Positions 1-9,175 of a DNA stretch of 64,000 nucleotides are shown piece after piece (position 1 is the stretch's first letter; every line of letters begins with the position of its first letter). Under the pieces are notes generated by a model, which searched no databases, had not been told where the DNA came from, and saw nothing but the letters and a program-made list of their open reading frames with translations. A program made the position numbers and the translations under genes. The stretch is from an uncultured Candidatus Melainabacteria bacterium (GTDB lineage Bacteria; Cyanobacteriota; Vampirovibrionia; Gastranaerophilales; Gastranaerophilaceae), in assembly GCA_934692485.1 (NCBI GenBank), contig CAKUTX010000001.1, positions 186,001 to 250,000 of the forward strand, in the 5' to 3' direction.

Positions 1-30
1 TTCAACGGCAGATTGACCTCTGCGCTCACG

Positions 31-237
31 CTACCAGCTTGCTTTTGTAACACCAGGTAACAAACCTTGGTGAGCCATTTTTCTTAAACAAATTCTGCAA
101 AGACCGAAATCTCTGTGGTAACCGTGAGGTCTGCCACAAATGCTGCATCTGTTATGAAGTCTTACTGCAGGGTATTTACCAGCTGCAACAAGTTTTTCGC
201 GTCTTAGTTCTTTGTTTATCATCGCTTTTTTAGCCAT
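31..237 (-). CDS. rpsN: 30S ribosomal protein S14, zinc-binding type
   Basis: Small-subunit protein S14, which binds the 16S rRNA 3' domain in the 30S head. The 68-aa product has four cysteines as two CxxC pairs (C31/C34 and C47/C50), the zinc-ribbon (C+) form of the family. The basic N-terminus [10 protein letters not shown] is typical. It follows rplE in the usual spc order. rpsS8 should come next but lies beyond the left edge. An AAAGGAG site precedes the ATG on the minus strand. Confidence 0.96.
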   Translation of the reverse strand: MAKKAMINKELRREKLVAAGKYPAVRLHNRCSICGRPHGYHRDFGLCRICLRKMAHQGLLPGVTKASW

Positions 238-281
238 GAATTTCTCCTTTTATATTTTGTTTATTTTTATTATCAATACTA

Positions 282-376
282 CCCGAGAAACGGGCGGAGC
301 AGTTACGCTCTTTTATGCACTTCAAGCCTTGTAAACTTATACAAAACCTGATTGGCGAGTGGAGCGGCTACGCTCC
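282..376 (-). other. rplE-rpsN spacer with two GC-rich hairpins
   Basis: The 139-nt spacer holds two perfect short inverted repeats: CCCG (282-285) with CGGG (291-294), and GGAGCG (361-366) with CGCTCC (371-376). On the minus strand the second begins directly after the rplE stop codon. No T-run follows, so these look like mRNA processing or stability hairpins rather than terminators. That role is inferred. Confidence 0.4.
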
Positions 377-937
377 CTACTTGTTCATCCCTTTGAAAGG
401 CATACCTAACAATTTCAATAATTCTCTAGCTTCTTCATCTGTTTCAGCTGTTGTAATTACTGATACGTTCATACCTTTTACCAAATCAACTTCTTCGTAA
501 GTGATTTCAGGGAACAATGCTTGTTCTTTCAAACCTAATGTATAGTTGCCACGGCCATCGAAACTCTTAGGTGAAATACCTCTGAAGTCACGAATACGAG
601 GAAGAACTACACAAATAAGTTTTTGCAAGAAGTCGTACATTCTTTCGCCACGCAATGTAACCATTGCACCAACCGGCATTCCTTCTCTTAATTTATAAGA
701 AGCGATTGATTTTTTAGCTTTTGTAACTACGCATTTTTGACCAGCAATTTTAGTTAATTGTGCTTCGATAGCTTCTGCAATTTTTGAGTTGTGAGAAGCT
801 TCACCAACACCCATGTTCAAAACAATTTTGTTTAATTTTGGAACTTGGTTAATGTTTTTATAGCCGAATTTTTCCTTCAATGCTGGAATTATTTCTTCTT
901 GGTATTTAGCTTTTAAACTTCTAGTTTTTGTTGTCAT
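377..937 (-). CDS. rplE: 50S ribosomal protein L5
   Basis: L5 binds 5S rRNA and forms part of the central protuberance. At 186 aa it is close to the usual ~180. The conserved stretches [15 protein letters not shown] near residue 35 and RIRDFRGI and [11 protein letters not shown] near 115-135 identify the family. It sits between rplX and rpsN in the spc operon, read on the minus strand, with an AAGGAA site before the ATG. Confidence 0.97.
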   Translation of the reverse strand: MTTKTRSLKAKYQEEIIPALKEKFGYKNINQVPKLNKIVLNMGVGEASHNSKIAEAIEAQLTKIAGQKCVVTKAKKSIASYKLREGMPVGAMVTLRGERMYDFLQKLICVVLPRIRDFRGISPKSFDGRGNYTLGLKEQALFPEITYEEVDLVKGMNVSVITTAETDEEARELLKLLGMPFKGMNK

Positions 938-981
938 TTTCGTATTTCCTTAATTCTGCGATGCTTTAATTATAACACGAA

Positions 982-1317
982 TTATAATTTTGCATCTAAT
1001 TGTTCACCACATTTTTTACAAACACGAACTTTTTTGCCGTCAACGACTGCGTGTTTGATCCTTGTCGGTTTTTCGCAAGCAGGGCAAATAACCATAACAT
1101 TTGATGCATCAACAGGAGCTTCAACTTTAATTAAACCACCTTGGATACCAGCCATAGGTTGAGGTTTTTGAGCTTTAGTAACCATATTCAAACCTTCAAC
1201 TGTAACTGTTCCTTTTGCAACATCAACTTTTTTAATGTTACCGTCTTTACCTTTATCTTTGCCTGCAATAATCATTACTCTATCAGTATTTTTTACATGC
1301 AATTTTTTGTTTGTCAT
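982..1317 (-). CDS. rplX: 50S ribosomal protein L24
   Basis: L24 is an assembly-initiating 23S rRNA-binding protein. A KOW motif (DRVMIIAGKDKGKDG) lies at about residues 12-26. The C-terminal third has CPAC and CKKC pairs, so this L24 probably carries a zinc ribbon, as some bacterial L24 proteins do. It is 111 aa and lies between rplN and rplE in the operon. Confidence 0.96.
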   Translation of the reverse strand: MTNKKLHVKNTDRVMIIAGKDKGKDGNIKKVDVAKGTVTVEGLNMVTKAQKPQPMAGIQGGLIKVEAPVDASNVMVICPACEKPTRIKHAVVDGKKVRVCKKCGEQLDAKL

Positions 1318-1387
1318 TGTTTTATTCCTTTAATTTTTATTCAAATAAGAGAATTTGTCCTATTCAAGCCCTTTTGAAGGACTTGAA

Positions 1388-1756
1388 CTATATAACTTCC
1401 GGAGCCAAAGAAACTATTTTCATATATCCTTTGTCTCTTAATTCACGAGCAACCGGTCCGAAAACACGAGTTCCACGAGGGTTGCCATCTTTGTTGATAA
1501 TTACTGCTGCGTTTTCATCAAATCTGATAACTGATCCGTCTGCACGTTTAATATCAGCTTTAGTTCTTACAACAACAGCTCTTACAACTTCAGATTTTTT
1601 TACAGGCATATTAGGGTTAGCGTCTTTTACAGCAGCTACGATTTCGTCACCAACTGCAGCAAATTTTTTATTTGAGCTACCCATAACACGGATACACAAA
1701 AGTTCTTTTGCACCTGTGTTATCTGCTACTTCTAATCTTGTTTCTTGTTGTATCAT
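1388..1756 (-). CDS. rplN: 50S ribosomal protein L14
   Basis: L14 binds 23S rRNA at the subunit interface. The 122-aa length and the opening [18 protein letters not shown] with a later [16 protein letters not shown] are diagnostic. It is separated from rpsQ by a 124-nt spacer, long for this operon. A GGAAAA site precedes the ATG on the minus strand. Confidence 0.98.
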   Translation of the reverse strand: MIQQETRLEVADNTGAKELLCIRVMGSSNKKFAAVGDEIVAAVKDANPNMPVKKSEVVRAVVVRTKADIKRADGSVIRFDENAAVIINKDGNPRGTRVFGPVARELRDKGYMKIVSLAPEVI

Positions 1757-1880
1757 TTTTATTTTCCTTTATTTTTAAAGAATGTTTTTACTTTTTGACA
1801 GCGCATTATGTAATAATGATGTCTTGAACTTATTTCATTTGCCGAGTTGAAGTATATTCAAACGACAAATTTAAAATTCA

Positions 1881-2126
1881 CTATCTAGCTTTTTCAACTA
1901 CTTCAGCTAAAGCCCAACGTTTATCTTTTGATACCGGTCTAGCTTCTACAATTCTTACAATGTCGCCTTCGTTGCATACATTTTCAGGATCGTGTGCTTT
2001 GTAGTTTTTGTTAGTTTCCATAATCTTTTTATATTTTGGGTGTGGTTCATAGTCAGCTACTTTAACTACGATTGTTTTATCCATTTTATTGCTGATTACA
2101 ACACCTTGTTTTTCTTTCTTAGGCAT
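1881..2126 (-). CDS. rpsQ: 30S ribosomal protein S17
   Basis: S17 is a primary 16S rRNA-binding protein with an OB fold. The 81-aa product has the family motif GVVISNKMDKTIVV near the N-terminus and HPKYKKI after it. Its first 8 nt overlap the 3' end of rpmC, suggesting translational coupling. Confidence 0.97.
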   Translation of the reverse strand: MPKKEKQGVVISNKMDKTIVVKVADYEPHPKYKKIMETNKNYKAHDPENVCNEGDIVRIVEARPVSKDKRWALAEVVEKAR

Positions 2127-2316
2127 GCTGTACCTCTTTTTCTTTTATTACAGTTTTTGCTTGAGCTATTAATCTTTTTGTTTTAGAAATCAACGCTGTG
2201 TTTTCTAATTTGTGAGTTGAAAGTTGAAGTTTGTAGTTGAACAAATCCTTCTTCCAATCGATTATAGCACCTTGCAGTTCTTCAACTGTTTTTTCGCGCA
2301 TTTCATTTAATTTCAT
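2119..2316 (-). CDS. rpmC: 50S ribosomal protein L29
   Basis: L29 lies near the polypeptide exit tunnel. The 65-aa helical protein begins MKLNEMREKTVEELQ, the common L29 start, and is rich in Lys and Leu. It lies between rplP and rpsQ and overlaps rpsQ by 8 nt. Confidence 0.96.
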   Translation of the reverse strand: MKLNEMREKTVEELQGAIIDWKKDLFNYKLQLSTHKLENTALISKTKRLIAQAKTVIKEKEVQHA

Positions 2317-2352
2317 TATCTGTTTTCCTTTTTATTTTTGCCTTAAGGCTTA

Positions 2353-2775
2353 TTATTTGTTTTCCAATTTTGCTTTTTCAACAACTTTTACCTTGATAGG
2401 TAATTTTTGAGCAGCTAATTCTAACGCATGAACTGCAACATTTCTATCGAAGTAATCAAGTTCAAAAAGAATTCTGTTTGGTTTAACTACTGCTACCCAG
2501 TATTCCAAGTTACCTTTACCTGAACCCATACGAGTTTCAGCCGGTTTTGCTGTAATTGGTTTATCTGGGAAAATTTTAATCCAAACGTTACCGCCACGTT
2601 TGATTTCACGAGTCATTGCACGACGTGCAGCCTCGATTTGTCTGCTGGTAATCCAGCCAGGTTCTACAGCTTGAAGAGCATATCCACCAAATTCTAACTG
2701 AGTTCCTCTGGTTTCAGTACCTTTCATTCTGCCTTTCATCATTTTGCGGTATTTTGTTTTTTTAGGCTGTAACAT
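2353..2775 (-). CDS. rplP: 50S ribosomal protein L16
   Basis: L16 helps build the A-site region of the 50S subunit. The 140-aa protein starts [19 protein letters not shown] and contains [20 protein letters not shown] and [15 protein letters not shown], both highly conserved. It sits between rpsC and rpmC. Confidence 0.98.
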   Translation of the reverse strand: MLQPKKTKYRKMMKGRMKGTETRGTQLEFGGYALQAVEPGWITSRQIEAARRAMTREIKRGGNVWIKIFPDKPITAKPAETRMGSGKGNLEYWVAVVKPNRILFELDYFDRNVAVHALELAAQKLPIKVKVVEKAKLENK

Positions 2776-2813
2776 TTTATTTTACTCCATTTATTTTAAT
2801 TTACTTACTTTGA

Positions 2814-3548
2814 CTAAGAGTTAGCTTCAACGTTGTCTGAAGAAATTCTACGTCTTGGGCGTCTGCCACCTTTTTCTTCTTTACCGCTTTTAGCTTTGAT
2901 GTTTTGGTCAGCTTTTTCGCCTGGCATCAAGTTGCCTTTGAAAATCCAAACTTTAACACCGATTTTACCCATGATTGTATCAGCTTCTGTAAAACCATAA
3001 TCTACATCAGCACGAAGTGTTTGAAGTGGAATTCTGCCTTCTTTTGCCCATTCTGAACGAGCAATTTCAGCACCACCTAAACGACCTGATACCATAACTT
3101 TAATACCTTGAGCGCCTGCTCTCATTGTACGTTGCATAGCTTGTTTCATTGCACGTCTGAAAGCAACACGTTTTTCTAATTGTTGAGCAATTGCTTCTGC
3201 TACAAGTTGTGCATCTGCATCAATTCTTGCAACTTCTACAACATTGATGATAACAGGTTTTCCAAGATATTTTGAAACTTCTTTTTTCAAATCTTCGATA
3301 CCTTGACCACCACGACCAACAACTATACCAGGTTTTGCTGTTACAACTGTTACAGTTGTATTTTGAGCTTTTCTAGCGATTAAAATCTTAGAAACACCTG
3401 CTGTATAAAGTTTTTTCTTAATGAATTTTCTGATTTTTGCATCTTCTGCAACGAATACACCGTAATCTTTTACCTTAGCAAACCATGTGCTTACCCAAGG
3501 TTGAATTACGCCGATTCTAAATCCTGTTGGATGTGTTTTTTGTCCCAT
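2814..3548 (-). CDS. rpsC: 30S ribosomal protein S3
   Basis: S3 lies at the mRNA entry site of the 30S subunit. The 244-aa protein starts [14 protein letters not shown]. It has a KH-type RNA-binding loop (GRGG, in the [16 protein letters not shown] stretch) near residue 80. A C-terminal S3 domain ([13 protein letters not shown]) is followed by a basic tail. An AAAAGG site precedes the ATG. Confidence 0.98.
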   Translation of the reverse strand: MGQKTHPTGFRIGVIQPWVSTWFAKVKDYGVFVAEDAKIRKFIKKKLYTAGVSKILIARKAQNTTVTVVTAKPGIVVGRGGQGIEDLKKEVSKYLGKPVIINVVEVARIDADAQLVAEAIAQQLEKRVAFRRAMKQAMQRTMRAGAQGIKVMVSGRLGGAEIARSEWAKEGRIPLQTLRADVDYGFTEADTIMGKIGVKVWIFKGNLMPGEKADQNIKAKSGKEEKGGRRPRRRISSDNVEANS

Positions 3549-3572
3549 TTTATTTACCTTTTGTTATTACTA

Positions 3573-3908
3573 CTACTTTATATCACTAACTTTTAAAGTT
3601 AAATGAGAAGTGCGTTTTAGTCTTTTATACATACGACCTTGCGCTCTTGTTCTAGCTCTTTTATATGTAACGCTTTCGTCTGCAAAAATTTCAGAAACTT
3701 TTAAAGATTCAGCGCCTACACCATATTTTTCTTGTGCATTTGCAACAGCAGCTTTCAAGTTCTTTTCAACTACTCTTGCTGCAAAATAAGGCATAAAACG
3801 TAACATATCTTGAGCTTCAACGACAGATTTACCTCTAACTTCGTTGATAACTCTGCGAAGTTTTCTTGCTGTCATTTTAATATCTGTTTGTCTTGCTTTA
3901 GCTTCCAT
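3573..3908 (-). CDS. rplV: 50S ribosomal protein L22
   Basis: L22 lines the nascent-chain exit tunnel. The 111-aa product shows the family core KMTARKLRRVINEVRGKSV at the N-terminus and a basic hairpin (RARTRAQGRMYKRLKRTSH) near the C-terminus that corresponds to the tunnel loop. It lies between rpsS and rpsC. Confidence 0.97.
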   Translation of the reverse strand: MEAKARQTDIKMTARKLRRVINEVRGKSVVEAQDMLRFMPYFAARVVEKNLKAAVANAQEKYGVGAESLKVSEIFADESVTYKRARTRAQGRMYKRLKRTSHLTLKVSDIK

Positions 3909-3951
3909 TATTATTTTCCTTATGTTTTCTTCTTCTTTAAGTCGTTATGAC

Positions 3952-4233
3952 TTATTTTCTTTTAGCAGTTTTATCAGAACCTGCGTGTCCTTTGAATAGT
4001 CTAGTTGGAGCAAATTCTCCAAGTTTGTGTCCGATCATCTGTTCTGTCACATATACAGGAACGTGAGTTTTTCCATTGTGAACAGCGATTGTGTGGCCTA
4101 ACATATCAGGAACAATCATTGATGCTCTAGACCAGGTTTTAATAACCTTTTTCTCTGAGTTTGCATTCATCTTTGCTATTTTATTTTGTAGAGCTTCTTC
4201 TACGTATGGACCTTTTTTTAATGAACGTGCCAT
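3952..4233 (-). CDS. rpsS: 30S ribosomal protein S19
   Basis: S19 forms a complex with S13 in the 30S head. The 93-aa product begins [15 protein letters not shown] and contains [20 protein letters not shown], both nearly invariant. It has the usual position between rplB and rplV. AAGGTA lies before the ATG. Confidence 0.98.
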   Translation of the reverse strand: MARSLKKGPYVEEALQNKIAKMNANSEKKVIKTWSRASMIVPDMLGHTIAVHNGKTHVPVYVTEQMIGHKLGEFAPTRLFKGHAGSDKTAKRK

Positions 4234-4329
4234 TCTATTACCTTTCTTATTTTGTTTGGTAGTTTATATATAAAGTTCAAAGGGTTGAAAAGTTGAACAG
4301 TTTTACCCTCAACCCTTTACACTTTGTAA

Positions 4330-5157
4330 CTATTTTTTACGTCTTCTAACAATTAATTTATCAGAAGCTTTGTTTTGTTTTCTTGTCTTATAACCAAGAG
4401 CTGGTTTACCCCAAGGAGTTTTTGGATGTCCACCAGGACCTGTTTTACCTTCACCACCACCGTGAGGGTGATCGCAAGGGTTCATTGTAACACCACGTAC
4501 TGTAGGTCTTACACCTAAGTAACGTTTTCTACCGGCTTTACCAATTGATAAGTTTTTGAATTCTGAGTTACCCAAAGTACCAACTGTTGCCATACATTCT
4601 TTTCTTACCATTCTCATTTCTGAAGAAGGAAGTTTGATTGTTACGTAATCGCCTTCTTTAGCCATTACTTGAGCTGCGTTACCAGCAGATCTAACCATTT
4701 TGCCACCGCGTCCAGGAATCAATTCGATATTATGAACAATTGTACCTAAAGGAATCAATTCCAAAGGAATAGCATTACCTGTTTGAACAGGAGCTTCCGG
4801 ACCAGAAACGATTACATCACCTACGTTCAATCCTTCAGGAGTCAAGATATATCTCTTTTCACCATCTGCATAGAACACCAATGAAATTCTAACATTTCTG
4901 TTTGGATCGTATTCAATAGTTTTTACTGTTGCTGGAACTCCAAACTTTTCTCTTTTGAAGTCAATGATACGATAAGTTCTTTTTACACCGCCACCTTTAT
5001 GACGACATGTAATTCTACCTGTATTATTTCTTCCGGCAGTTTTTTTCAAAGATTTCAACAAAGATTTTTCAGGAGTTGAAGTTGTTATTTCCTGATAATC
5101 ACTCTTTGTCATCCCTCTTTGTCCGGGAGATGTTGGGTTTATTTTTCTAATTGCCAT
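4330..5157 (-). CDS. rplB: 50S ribosomal protein L2
   Basis: L2 is needed for subunit joining and peptidyl-transferase structure. The 275-aa length fits the family. The near-invariant [14 protein letters not shown] segment, which includes the functionally important His, is near residue 225, and the C-terminus is basic ([13 protein letters not shown]). AAAGGAG lies before the ATG. Confidence 0.98.
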   Translation of the reverse strand: MAIRKINPTSPGQRGMTKSDYQEITTSTPEKSLLKSLKKTAGRNNTGRITCRHKGGGVKRTYRIIDFKREKFGVPATVKTIEYDPNRNVRISLVFYADGEKRYILTPEGLNVGDVIVSGPEAPVQTGNAIPLELIPLGTIVHNIELIPGRGGKMVRSAGNAAQVMAKEGDYVTIKLPSSEMRMVRKECMATVGTLGNSEFKNLSIGKAGRKRYLGVRPTVRGVTMNPCDHPHGGGEGKTGPGGHPKTPWGKPALGYKTRKQNKASDKLIVRRRKK

Positions 5158-5272
5158 TTTAATTTTCTCCTTTGGCTTTGTACTACTTATGGGACTTATG
5201 CCAGACGCCCCGTTTTATCAAAGTGAATAAGTGAAGAAGTTAACTTAACCTTTCACATTTTGTTCACTCACA

Positions 5273-5575
5273 TTATGCTCCAACTAATTCTTCAATTGGA
5301 TCACCTTCGATAGTAACGATTGCTTTTTTAGAAGAATCTGTTCTACCGAATTTATAGCCCATTCTCTTTTCGTGAGAAGGCATATAAACTGTTCTTACTT
5401 TTTTAACTTTTCTTCCTGGAAAAGCTAATTCTACAGCTTGAGCAATTTCAATTTTTGTTGCAGTTTTAACTACTTCAAAAGTATATTGGTTCAATGTTGT
5501 AGCACCTACTGATTTTTCAGTAATGATTGGTTTTTTGATTACGTCGTATAATTTTTCTGTATTTGATCTTGCCAT
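5273..5575 (-). CDS. rplW: 50S ribosomal protein L23
   Basis: L23 sits at the tunnel exit and docks trigger factor and SRP. It is 100 aa with the conserved KKPIITEKS near residue 14 and a basic loop RKVKKVRTVYMPS. The start codon overlaps the rplD stop by one base (TAATG), implying translational coupling to rplD. Confidence 0.97.
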   Translation of the reverse strand: MARSNTEKLYDVIKKPIITEKSVGATTLNQYTFEVVKTATKIEIAQAVELAFPGRKVKKVRTVYMPSHEKRMGYKFGRTDSSKKAIVTIEGDPIEELVGA

Positions 5576-6201
5576 TATTGTAACCTTTCTGTGATAACAT
5601 TTACAGCAGATTCAGTCATTACAACAAAATCAGCTTCAAGTAAATCTTTTACATTTAAGTTTGAAGGTAAAATAATTTTTACGCTTGGGATATTTCTAGC
5701 AGCCAATTCAAGATTTTTGTTTTCTTCAGCTTTTACATCCGCAACGATTAAAGTTTTACCTGAAACATTCAATGCCTTTAAAGCGCTAACCATCAATTTT
5801 GTTTTAGGTTCAGCAATTGTAGAGAAGTCTTTTACAACAACCATTTGTTCATTTCTAGCAGACAATGCTGATTTAAGAGCTAATTGTCTTGCTTTTTGAG
5901 GCATATTGAAAGCGTAACTTCTTGGTTTTGGTCCAAAGATTACACCACCACCTGCAAACAATGGAGAACGTAAAGAACCTGCTCTAGCTCTACCTGTACC
6001 TTTTTGTTTCCACGGTTTTTTACCGCCACCAGATACTTCAGCTCTTGTTTTGCAAGAAGCAGAACCTTGGCGTGCGTTATTTAATTGTCTTCTTAATGCT
6101 AAGTGCATTACATGTAAATTAGGTTCAACACCAAAAACGGCTTCGCTCAAAGTAATTTCGCCTAATTTTTCTCCGTTTGTACTTAATATTTCTTTTGACA
6201 T
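5575..6201 (-). CDS. rplD: 50S ribosomal protein L4
   Basis: L4 contacts the exit tunnel and in some bacteria autoregulates the S10 operon. The 208-aa product has the tunnel-loop segment KKPWKQKGTGRARAGS and FGPKPRSYAF near residues 60-95. It follows rplC after a 130-nt spacer and overlaps rplW by one base. Confidence 0.98.
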   Translation of the reverse strand: MSKEILSTNGEKLGEITLSEAVFGVEPNLHVMHLALRRQLNNARQGSASCKTRAEVSGGGKKPWKQKGTGRARAGSLRSPLFAGGGVIFGPKPRSYAFNMPQKARQLALKSALSARNEQMVVVKDFSTIAEPKTKLMVSALKALNVSGKTLIVADVKAEENKNLELAARNIPSVKIILPSNLNVKDLLEADFVVMTESAVNVITERLQ

Positions 6202-6331
6202 TTTGATTTTTCCTTTAATTTATCTACTACCTGTTACCCCTTTCCCTTTCGGGCTTTATTTGGCAACTCGGGATTTTTACAACTTGTCTGTTAGTTTTTT
6301 GTTTAGATTATTGCTTTACTTTACGCAATAA

Positions 6332-6967
6332 TTAGTTCCATTTAGTTCTTGTAGGAACGATTGTTACCAATCTGCCTTCACATCCAGGAACAGAACCTTT
6401 TACCAATACTAAGCTTTTTTCTGCATCAACTTTAACTAATTTTAACTTAGTAATAGTAACCCTTTCGTTACCCATGTTACCAGCCATTCTTTTTCCTTTG
6501 ATAACACGAGAAGGAGTTGTACCTGCACCAATTGAACCAGGTTCTCTGTGGTTTTTAGAACCGTGACCCATAGGTCCTCTTGAGAAGTTCCATCTTTTTA
6601 CTGTACCTTGGAAACCTTTACCGATTGATTTTCCTGTAACGTCTACTTTTTCAACGTTATCAAGAACTGAAAGTTCAATCTTATCTCCAACTTTATAATC
6701 AGAAGGATTTTCAACTCTGAATTCTTGAAGATGTCTATAATTTTCAAGGTTGTTCTTTTTGAAGTGGCCGATTTCAGCTTTTGTTAAGTGTTTTTCTTTA
6801 GCTGCAATTGTACCTACTTGTATAGCGTTGTAACCATCTGTTTCAACTGTTTTTACTTGAGTAACAACAATTGGATCAACTTTGATTACAGTTACAGGAA
6901 TAGCCAATCCTTGTTCATCAAAGATTTGAGTCATTCCAAGTTTTTTACCTATTACACCTAGTGTCAT
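6332..6967 (-). CDS. rplC: 50S ribosomal protein L3
   Basis: L3 is an early assembly protein near the peptidyl-transferase centre. The 211-aa product has GVIGKKLGMTQIFDEQG at the N-terminus. The W-loop segment FQGTVKRWNFSRGPMGHGS lies near residues 120-138, followed by GKRMAGNMGNERVT. It is the second gene of the operon, 195 nt after rpsJ. Confidence 0.98.
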   Translation of the reverse strand: MTLGVIGKKLGMTQIFDEQGLAIPVTVIKVDPIVVTQVKTVETDGYNAIQVGTIAAKEKHLTKAEIGHFKKNNLENYRHLQEFRVENPSDYKVGDKIELSVLDNVEKVDVTGKSIGKGFQGTVKRWNFSRGPMGHGSKNHREPGSIGAGTTPSRVIKGKRMAGNMGNERVTITKLKLVKVDAEKSLVLVKGSVPGCEGRLVTIVPTRTKWN

Positions 6968-7162
6968 ATTTTACCTTTCTAGCTCACCATACTTGGTACG
7001 GACATAATCCGTCCCGTTTCCGGTTTGCATTTTTCTCTTGCGAGCGCTACTTTCTTTACCTTATTTTCGGGATTTTCACCCGACACGTGCCAGACGTGTG
7101 TAGTTCACATTACATGCATAATGCTTATTTAATTTTCAAAAAACTACATCACTTATCAGCGA

Positions 7163-7480
7163 CTATAATTTTACTTCAATATCTACACCAGCAGGAAGAT
7201 CAAGTCTGCCAAGTTCTTCTACTGTTTGTTGTGTTGGCTCGTATATATCAATAATACGTTTATGAGTTCTCATTTCAAAATGTTCACGAGATTTTTTATC
7301 TACGTGTGGAGAACGCAAAACGCAATATATACGTCTTTTTGTAGGTAAAGGAATAGGGCCGGCTACTTTAGCTTCAGTTCTTTTTGCTGTTTCTACGATT
7401 TTGTCTGAAGATACGTCAATCAATTTGTGATCGTAAGCTTTTAAACAAACTCTGATTCTTTGTCTAGTTGTGGTTGCCAT
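7163..7480 (-). CDS. rpsJ: 30S ribosomal protein S10
   Basis: S10 is a 30S head protein and also the NusE antitermination factor. The product contains [14 protein letters not shown] and [12 protein letters not shown], as expected. I place the start at the second ATG (105 aa, MATTTRQRI) because AAGGA lies 6 nt before it but directly abuts the ATG at 7486. It is the first gene of the S10 operon. Confidence 0.96.
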   Translation of the reverse strand: MATTTRQRIRVCLKAYDHKLIDVSSDKIVETAKRTEAKVAGPIPLPTKRRIYCVLRSPHVDKKSREHFEMRTHKRIIDIYEPTQQTVEELGRLDLPAGVDIEVKL

Positions 7481-7560
7481 TTGCATTCCTTTTTCTTTTT
7501 AATTATGTAATACACCGCTTGAAATTCGCTATTCAACAAATATTTCGGATATTAGTAAAC

Positions 7561-7583
7561 ATTGTTATTCCAAGCATAACAAT
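7561..7583. promoter_or_regulatory. Dyad overlapping the S10 operon start
   Basis: ATTGTTAT (7561-7568) and ATAACAAT (7576-7583) form a perfect 8-bp inverted repeat with a 7-nt spacer. It touches the predicted -10 and covers the likely transcription start of rpsJ. It could be an operator or a hairpin at the very 5' end of the mRNA. Confidence 0.5.
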
Positions 7584-7610
7584 GGTAAAACAAACAAATT
7601 TCACTGTCAA
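7582..7610 (-). promoter_or_regulatory. Predicted promoter of the S10-spc operon
   Basis: On the minus strand a perfect -35 TTGACA (7605-7610), a 17-nt spacer and a -10 TACCAT (7582-7587) point toward rpsJ. The predicted start near 7575 gives a leader of about 95 nt. Confidence 0.65.
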
Positions 7611-7640
7611 CAATGGGAATTTATTTTTGTATATAATTTG

Positions 7641-7669
7641 TTACAAATTATTATAAACTTGTATATATA
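7641..7669 (+). promoter_or_regulatory. Predicted promoter for the HAD/kinase pair
   Basis: TTACAA (7641-7646), a 17-nt spacer and TATATA (7664-7669) point rightward, about 88 nt before the gene starting at 7757. The region is very AT-rich, so other choices are possible. Confidence 0.4.
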
Positions 7670-7756
7670 ACCAAAAATGTTACAATTTTTAATATAATTA
7701 TTCGTTTTTTGCAAAATTATTTATGCTTGCACCTTTAAGCCATAGGAGTATAAAAC

Positions 7757-9175
7757 ATGATTGTCAGAAATATTTCGCCATACAAACAGTTCAATTATCC
7801 GACTTTTACAGCCGGACAAATAAACCTGTATTCTGATTTTGACGGAACGTATTTCCCTGAACAGCACTCAAATCTTCATAATATTTCAACTCAAGAAAAA
7901 ATTAATTTAGGAAAATATTTCAACGCATTCAGTAATTTTTTAGAAAAAACAAAAGATAGTATCAGTTTCAAAATTACAACTGGCCGAACTTTTGGGGAAT
8001 TTAAGGGAGCAATTGATTTAATAAAATTAAAAGGATTAGTCATGCCACTTCCAGACTCCTTAATAGTCAAAAACGGTTCTGACGAATATTTAAAATACGG
8101 AACTGACGAAAATTATTACAGAACTGGAGTTTTCCCTTTTTATTATAATGAAACAAACCCATCAAAAGAAAATGCGATAAACAACCTTACTAATTGGAAT
8201 GGCAAAGTTTTCAGGAAAAAATTAATCGAACTTTTGAAAAAATATGATTTCAAAATTGTAGAGCACGAGTCAGAGCATTCCGTAAGAGATTATGGAACCA
8301 GCTCTCTTTTTGCGCACACTAAATACGACAATTTTCAACTAAACGGGAAAAACATGGCTCCAAAAAGTGAGTGGGTTGCAGGAATTCGAAAAGACGGCAA
8401 TCTTAAACTTTACGTAAGTTTTCCATATGATATGCTAAATGTAGGAGAAAGAACTGCAGCATACAATGACATAAAAACAAGATTAATAGATTTTCTAGAC
8501 CAAAATAACGTTCAATACGTATTAGAAGAAAAACGTGACGCTGAATGCGGGAATAGACCAGTCATTACAATTACTCCAAAAATTAACAATCAAAGTCTAA
8601 ACAAACTTTTTGATACTAAAATTGCAGTTAAAAAAGCTATACAAAACAATGATTTAGTAATCGTTTCAGGCGATGGAATTAATGATTTCGAAATGCTTAA
8701 TCCTCTTAATTATATTGAAGATTTGCCAAGCGAAGTTAAGCTAAAAATATCGCAAATGGCTCCGGAAGACGCAATAAAATACATAGAAAATTCTCCTGTA
8801 GCAGAACAGCTTAAAAAACTTCCATTCATCGGAATTGTTATAAAAAATGACAACAATAATCTTGATAAACTTTTCAAGATATTCGGAAAATTTAATAAAA
8901 TTATTCAAACAGAAAATGGTGGATTGCAAAATGGAATAAAGCAAGCTGTCAAATTTTATGCACAAAGCTCTAAAGAATTTTCGAAAAATCTTGACAATGA
9001 AATCAAAAAAATTTGTGATATAACAATAAATTCCAACACTAAAACAAATAAATCAGGTTCTAAAGCCGCTAAAAGCTCTTTGAAAAAAATCGGTTTATTT
9101 ATTGGAGGAGCATTAAGTTGTATATCTGGAATAATTTACTCCATCAGAAAAAATAACAAGAAGGGGAAAATATGA
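7757..9175 (+). CDS. HAD-superfamily (Cof/sucrose-phosphatase-like) phosphatase with C-terminal membrane anchor
   Basis: The 472-aa protein has HAD motif I DFDGT at residues 27-31 (nucleophile D27, acid D29) and motif IV GDGINDFEML from residue 305. A Thr in KITTGRTFGEF is a candidate motif II, and a Lys shortly before motif IV is a candidate motif III. This pattern fits class IIB HAD phosphatases, so it probably hydrolyses a phosphate ester; the substrate is unknown. A hydrophobic segment near residues 447-466 followed by KNNKKGK suggests a tail anchor with the enzyme in the cytoplasm. A TAGGAG site lies upstream. Its stop overlaps the next gene (ATGA). The short N-terminal region ending FTAGQ resembles that of its neighbour. 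Confidence 0.7.
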   Translation: MIVRNISPYKQFNYPTFTAGQINLYSDFDGTYFPEQHSNLHNISTQEKINLGKYFNAFSNFLEKTKDSISFKITTGRTFGEFKGAIDLIKLKGLVMPLPDSLIVKNGSDEYLKYGTDENYYRTGVFPFYYNETNPSKENAINNLTNWNGKVFRKKLIELLKKYDFKIVEHESEHSVRDYGTSSLFAHTKYDNFQLNGKNMAPKSEWVAGIRKDGNLKLYVSFPYDMLNVGERTAAYNDIKTRLIDFLDQNNVQYVLEEKRDAECGNRPVITITPKINNQSLNKLFDTKIAVKKAIQNNDLVIVSGDGINDFEMLNPLNYIEDLPSEVKLKISQMAPEDAIKYIENSPVAEQLKKLPFIGIVIKNDNNNLDKLFKIFGKFNKIIQTENGGLQNGIKQAVKFYAQSSKEFSKNLDNEIKKICDITINSNTKTNKSGSKAAKSSLKKIGLFIGGALSCISGIIYSIRKNNKKGKI

